From NCBI GenBank assembly GCA_030692055.1, contig JAUYCY010000082.1, positions 1 to 6,692 on the forward strand: a stretch of 6,692 bases of DNA. The letters run 5' to 3'. The notes beneath the pieces were generated by a model. It had not been told where the DNA came from. It was given only the letters and a program-made list of their open reading frames with translations, and did not search any database. Position numbers and translations under genes: made by a program. The stretch comes from Candidatus Omnitrophota bacterium (lineage in GTDB: Bacteria > Omnitrophota > Koll11 > Duberdicusellales > 4484-171). Positions within the stretch are counted from its first letter, which is position 1. Each line of letters starts with the position of its first letter. This document shows positions 5,285-6,692 of this stretch, piece by piece.

Positions 5285-5701
5285 TTAATTCTCGCTGTAA
5301 CTGACTATTTCTCCGTTTTCAATTTCCCATTGTAATTTACGCCAGGTCTCTCCATATTTTGGAACGGAAATTATAATAGTTACTTTACATAAAGGGTAGG
5401 AAACTGCTACTTCACGCGCTAAAGCGTTACCCACATTCGCTATCTCATCAAAGGTAAGATATAGACTATTGGCATTTATATTAATTAAAATATGTTCTTC
5501 TCTGTAAATTCCATATACACGATCAAAATACTGCCCCCATCTTGAAGCAACTTTTTCTAAAAAGGGCATTATATCTCTTGTGCCACGCCCGACTTCTACC
5601 GCTACATTGTTAATCTTTCTTTCTATGGGCGAAGATAAGCAAATAGTGGCGGATAACGCTGCAGCTAAAACCGGAAAAAGAAGAAAGAATATTCTATGCA
5701 T
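5285..5701 (-). CDS. Small exported protein of unknown function, 138 residues
   Basis: Residues 1-24 form a signal peptide: M-H-R, then IFFLLFPVLAAALSATICLS. Cys21 is preceded by A-T-I, which is not a canonical lipobox, so signal peptidase I cleavage is more likely than lipidation, though not certain. The mature part predicts alternating helix and strand, with strands at about 70-84 and 105-113 (CKVTIIISV) and a helix at about 84-98 (FDEIANVGNALAREV). I recognise no family. The start is the only ATG near the N-terminus; there is no Shine-Dalgarno sequence, but a promoter ends eight bases upstream, which would give a leaderless message. It lies upstream of, and parallel to, the 148-residue exported protein. 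A shared envelope function is possible but unproven. Confidence 0.82.
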   Translation of the reverse strand: MHRIFFLLFPVLAAALSATICLSSPIERKINNVAVEVGRGTRDIMPFLEKVASRWGQYFDRVYGIYREEHILININANSLYLTFDEIANVGNALAREVAVSYPLCKVTIIISVPKYGETWRKLQWEIENGEIVSYSEN

Positions 5702-5709
5702 TTGATTCT

Positions 5710-5737
5710 ATTTTAATCTCTAAAGAAAAAAAGGCAA
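5710..5737 (-). promoter_or_regulatory. Promoter abutting the 138-residue protein gene
   Basis: On the minus strand, TTGCCT (5737-5732), a 16-base spacer and TAAAAT (5715-5710) end eight bases before ATG 5701. The geometry matches the promoters in front of the PilZ gene and the small ORF at 951, again predicting a leaderless transcript. Confidence 0.5.
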
Positions 5738-5773
5738 GGAATTTCAATATAGGATAGGCTACCACTTCTTGAA

Positions 5774-5891
5774 AATGAAGCTCTGCCCCGAAAAGTCGGG
5801 GCGGTTTACTATATCCGCTACGCGCGGAGCGAAATCCCGACCACGCTTCCATCCTCGGCTTAAAAGCTGAGGTTTTATCGCGTCGGGATAA
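5774..5891. repeat. Composite hairpin repeat, copy 3
   Basis: The first 51 bases match copy 2 at 48 positions, including the hairpin CCCCGA/TCGGGG (5786-5801). There follows GAGCGAAATCCCGACC, then CACGCTTCCAT and the hairpin CCTCGGCT-TAAA-AGCTGAGG (5853-5872, one G-U type mismatch), ending GGTTTTATCGCGTCGGGATAAA. TCCCGAC (5835-5841) and GTCGGGA (5882-5888) form an outer stem round that hairpin. The end of the element overlaps the 3' end of the DUF486 remnant and supplies its stop codon. Confidence 0.8.
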
Positions 5892-6192
5892 AAACTACCG
5901 CTAAAATAATCATCAAAAACCCTACTATATAGTTCCACTTTAAGTCTTCTTTAAGATAAACTACAGAAAAAACACAAAAAACAATCAGGGTTATAACTTC
6001 TTGAATGGTTTTTAGCTGGGCAGCGGAAAATTTGTAATGGCCCATACGGTTAGCCGGAACCTGGAAGCAATACTCAACAAAAGCGATAAGCCAGCTCACA
6101 ATAACCGCAATTCATAAAGGGGAACTCTTATACTTTAAATGCCCATACCAGGCGATAGTCATAAATATATTAGAAATAAATGAAGCCTTCCA
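5875..6192 (-). pseudogene. DUF486 (DMT-type) membrane protein, broken at both ends and by an in-frame TGA
   Basis: Read through, the minus strand encodes F-I-S-N-I-F-M-T-I-A-W-Y-G-H-L-K near the N-terminus (6180-6133), then S-W-L-I-A-F-V-E-Y, F-Q-V-P-A-N-R-M-G and F-S-A-A-Q-L-K-T-I-Q-E-V-I-T-L, the diagnostic DUF486 stretch, and ends V-G-F-L-M-I-I-L-A-V-V-F-I. DUF486 proteins are small multi-helix membrane proteins of about 110 residues related to drug/metabolite transporters; their function is unknown. A TGA at 6114-6112 falls after S-S-P-L, where I would expect Trp. Upstream, the frame runs into a hairpin repeat and meets TAG at 6207, with no start codon for the missing first residues. At the 3' end the last residues (P-T-R) and the stop come from another repeat. 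GTG 6099 could restart a 74-residue fragment, but without a ribosome binding site. TGA is unlikely to mean Trp here because neighbouring genes use TGG. Confidence 0.8.
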
Positions 6193-6346
6193 TAGCTCCT
6201 CGGGCTAAAAGCCCGAGGTTTCAGCATGGCTAATACTGAGCGGCGCACTATATAACCCCTGCCTGCCGGCAGGCAGGCGCGCTTGTGAATGCCGCGGATT
6301 TTTGAGCACCTTAATACGATATTAAGCGAAATCCCGACACCATCGG
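6183..6346. repeat. Composite hairpin repeat, copy 4
   Basis: After GAAGC (6182-6186) and TTCCAT comes an intact 9-bp hairpin, CCTCGGGCT-AAA-AGCCCGAGG (6198-6218), then GGTTT. The 20-bp palindrome follows at 6258-6277. Then come TTTTTGAGCACCTTAA with a small A/T hairpin, AAGCGAAATCCCGA (6323-6336), and CCCGA-CACCA-TCGGG (6332-6346). Every module has a counterpart in copies 1-3. The element abuts the 5' end of the DUF486 remnant. Confidence 0.75.
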
Positions 6347-6392
6347 GAAGCGCCGTGAATGTATAAAAGCGCTACTGTCTTCATCACTCTAT

Positions 6393-6481
6393 GGCGCTGT
6401 CGCGGAATAGCGCCAGCGCCTGATTTCAATGATTCCCGCCACCGATATTTATTTATTGTGGGCGGGTCCGCCTCTGGCGGA
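6393..6481. repeat. GC-rich palindromes, no gene
   Basis: GGCGCT (6393-6398) pairs with AGCGCC (6409-6414), and AGCGCC is repeated at once at 6415-6420. TCCGCC-TCT-GGCGGA (6467-6481) is a perfect 6-bp hairpin followed by AAAAG, and the preceding CCCGCC and GGGCGG (near 6435 and 6460) can also pair. These look like further members of a dispersed palindrome population. Confidence 0.6.
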
Positions 6482-6488
6482 AAAAGAT

Positions 6489-6552
6489 GATTGCTGTGAT
6501 TGGAAATACCAATGTTTTTAATCGTTGTAATCGCAGATGAATCACTGTAATC
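6489..6552. repeat. GATTAC-N3-GATT repeat array, locus 2
   Basis: A variant unit GATTGCTGTGATT (6489-6501) faces two inverted units, AATCGTTGTAATC (6520-6532) and AATCACTGTAATC (6540-6552), the last two starting 20 bp apart. Motif, inverted arrangement and spacing match locus 1 at 1248-1340, although the N3 sequences differ. Confidence 0.65.
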
Positions 6553-6555
6553 AAG

Positions 6556-6575
6556 GCTGGGACATAATTCCCAGC
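6556..6575. repeat. Perfect 7-bp hairpin
   Basis: GCTGGGA (6556-6562) and TCCCAGC (6569-6575) enclose CATAAT. It is followed on the plus strand by TGATTATTATATATTTTC, which has no clean T-run, so a terminator role is weakly supported. It ends the repeat-rich block; 6576-6673 is AT-rich with nothing recognised. Confidence 0.5.
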
Positions 6576-6673
6576 TGATTATTATATATTTTCTTAGATG
6601 TCTTAAGCTACAATTGATTTAATATCTCTTAATCCTCTGCCATTAGAATTATTGTAATATAGAGCTGATAGAT

Positions 6674-6692
6674 ATGCCAGGCAGACCAAATT
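6674..6692 (+). CDS. Possible start of a gene leaving the right edge
   Basis: ATG at 6674 opens a frame reading M-P-G-R-P-N before the window ends. There is only a weak GAG (6662-6664) as a ribosome binding site and a possible TAATAT -10 box (6655-6660) without a matching -35. N-termini of this kind occur in REP-associated tyrosine transposases, which would suit the surrounding palindromes, but six residues cannot decide. Confidence 0.2.

Noticed and set aside
6112..6114. TGA read as tryptophan (alternative genetic code) in the DUF486 gene
   Set aside because: All intact genes here use TGG for Trp and contain no in-frame TGA over more than 1,100 codons, and the DUF486 gene is also broken at both ends. 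A nonsense mutation is simpler.

Overview
The window looks like chromosomal DNA from an uncultured Gram-negative-type bacterium. My best guess is Omnitrophota or a related candidate phylum. The guess rests on a PilZ-domain protein, several exported proteins with no recognisable family, low coding density (about half the window), and GC-rich palindromes such as CCTGCCTGCCGGCAGGCAGG and CCTTCGACTACGCTCAGGA that I associate with such genomes. The taxonomy is inference. Standard code 11 fits: TGG encodes Trp in the intact genes, and TAG and TAA serve as stops.

Layout. At the left edge (1-92), the first codons of a minus-strand gene leave the window. Its strong Shine-Dalgarno sequence lies inside an inverted repeat, as in some transposase genes. 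Bases 93-950 hold no convincing gene but are dense in repeats: a composite hairpin element with a second repeat nested in it, a 129/132-bp tandem duplication, and a compact three-way-junction palindrome. A small plus-strand membrane-protein ORF (951-1091) follows a near-consensus promoter. Bases 1092-1453 hold hairpins and phased GATTAC-type repeats but no gene.

The main coding block is on the minus strand. A 732-residue exported protein (predicted alpha/alpha-toroid plus TPR-like C-terminus) is preceded by a 10-codon leader ORF whose stop abuts its start codon. It is followed after 62 bp by a PilZ protein that has its own promoter. Then come a second composite repeat (4210-4427), a terminator hairpin, a structured stretch (4509-4701), and two small exported proteins of unknown function (4711-5157 and 5285-5701).

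The right end (5774-6692) is decayed. A DUF486 membrane-protein pseudogene with an in-frame TGA is bracketed by two composite hairpin repeats that have replaced both of its ends. Beyond it are more palindromes, a second GATTAC array, and possibly the start of another gene at the right edge.

I see no defence system, CRISPR array, rRNA or tRNA. The most notable signals are the modular hairpin elements that have eroded DUF486, the leader-peptide coupling ahead of the large exported protein, and three ORFs whose promoters abut the start codon, which suggests leaderless transcripts.
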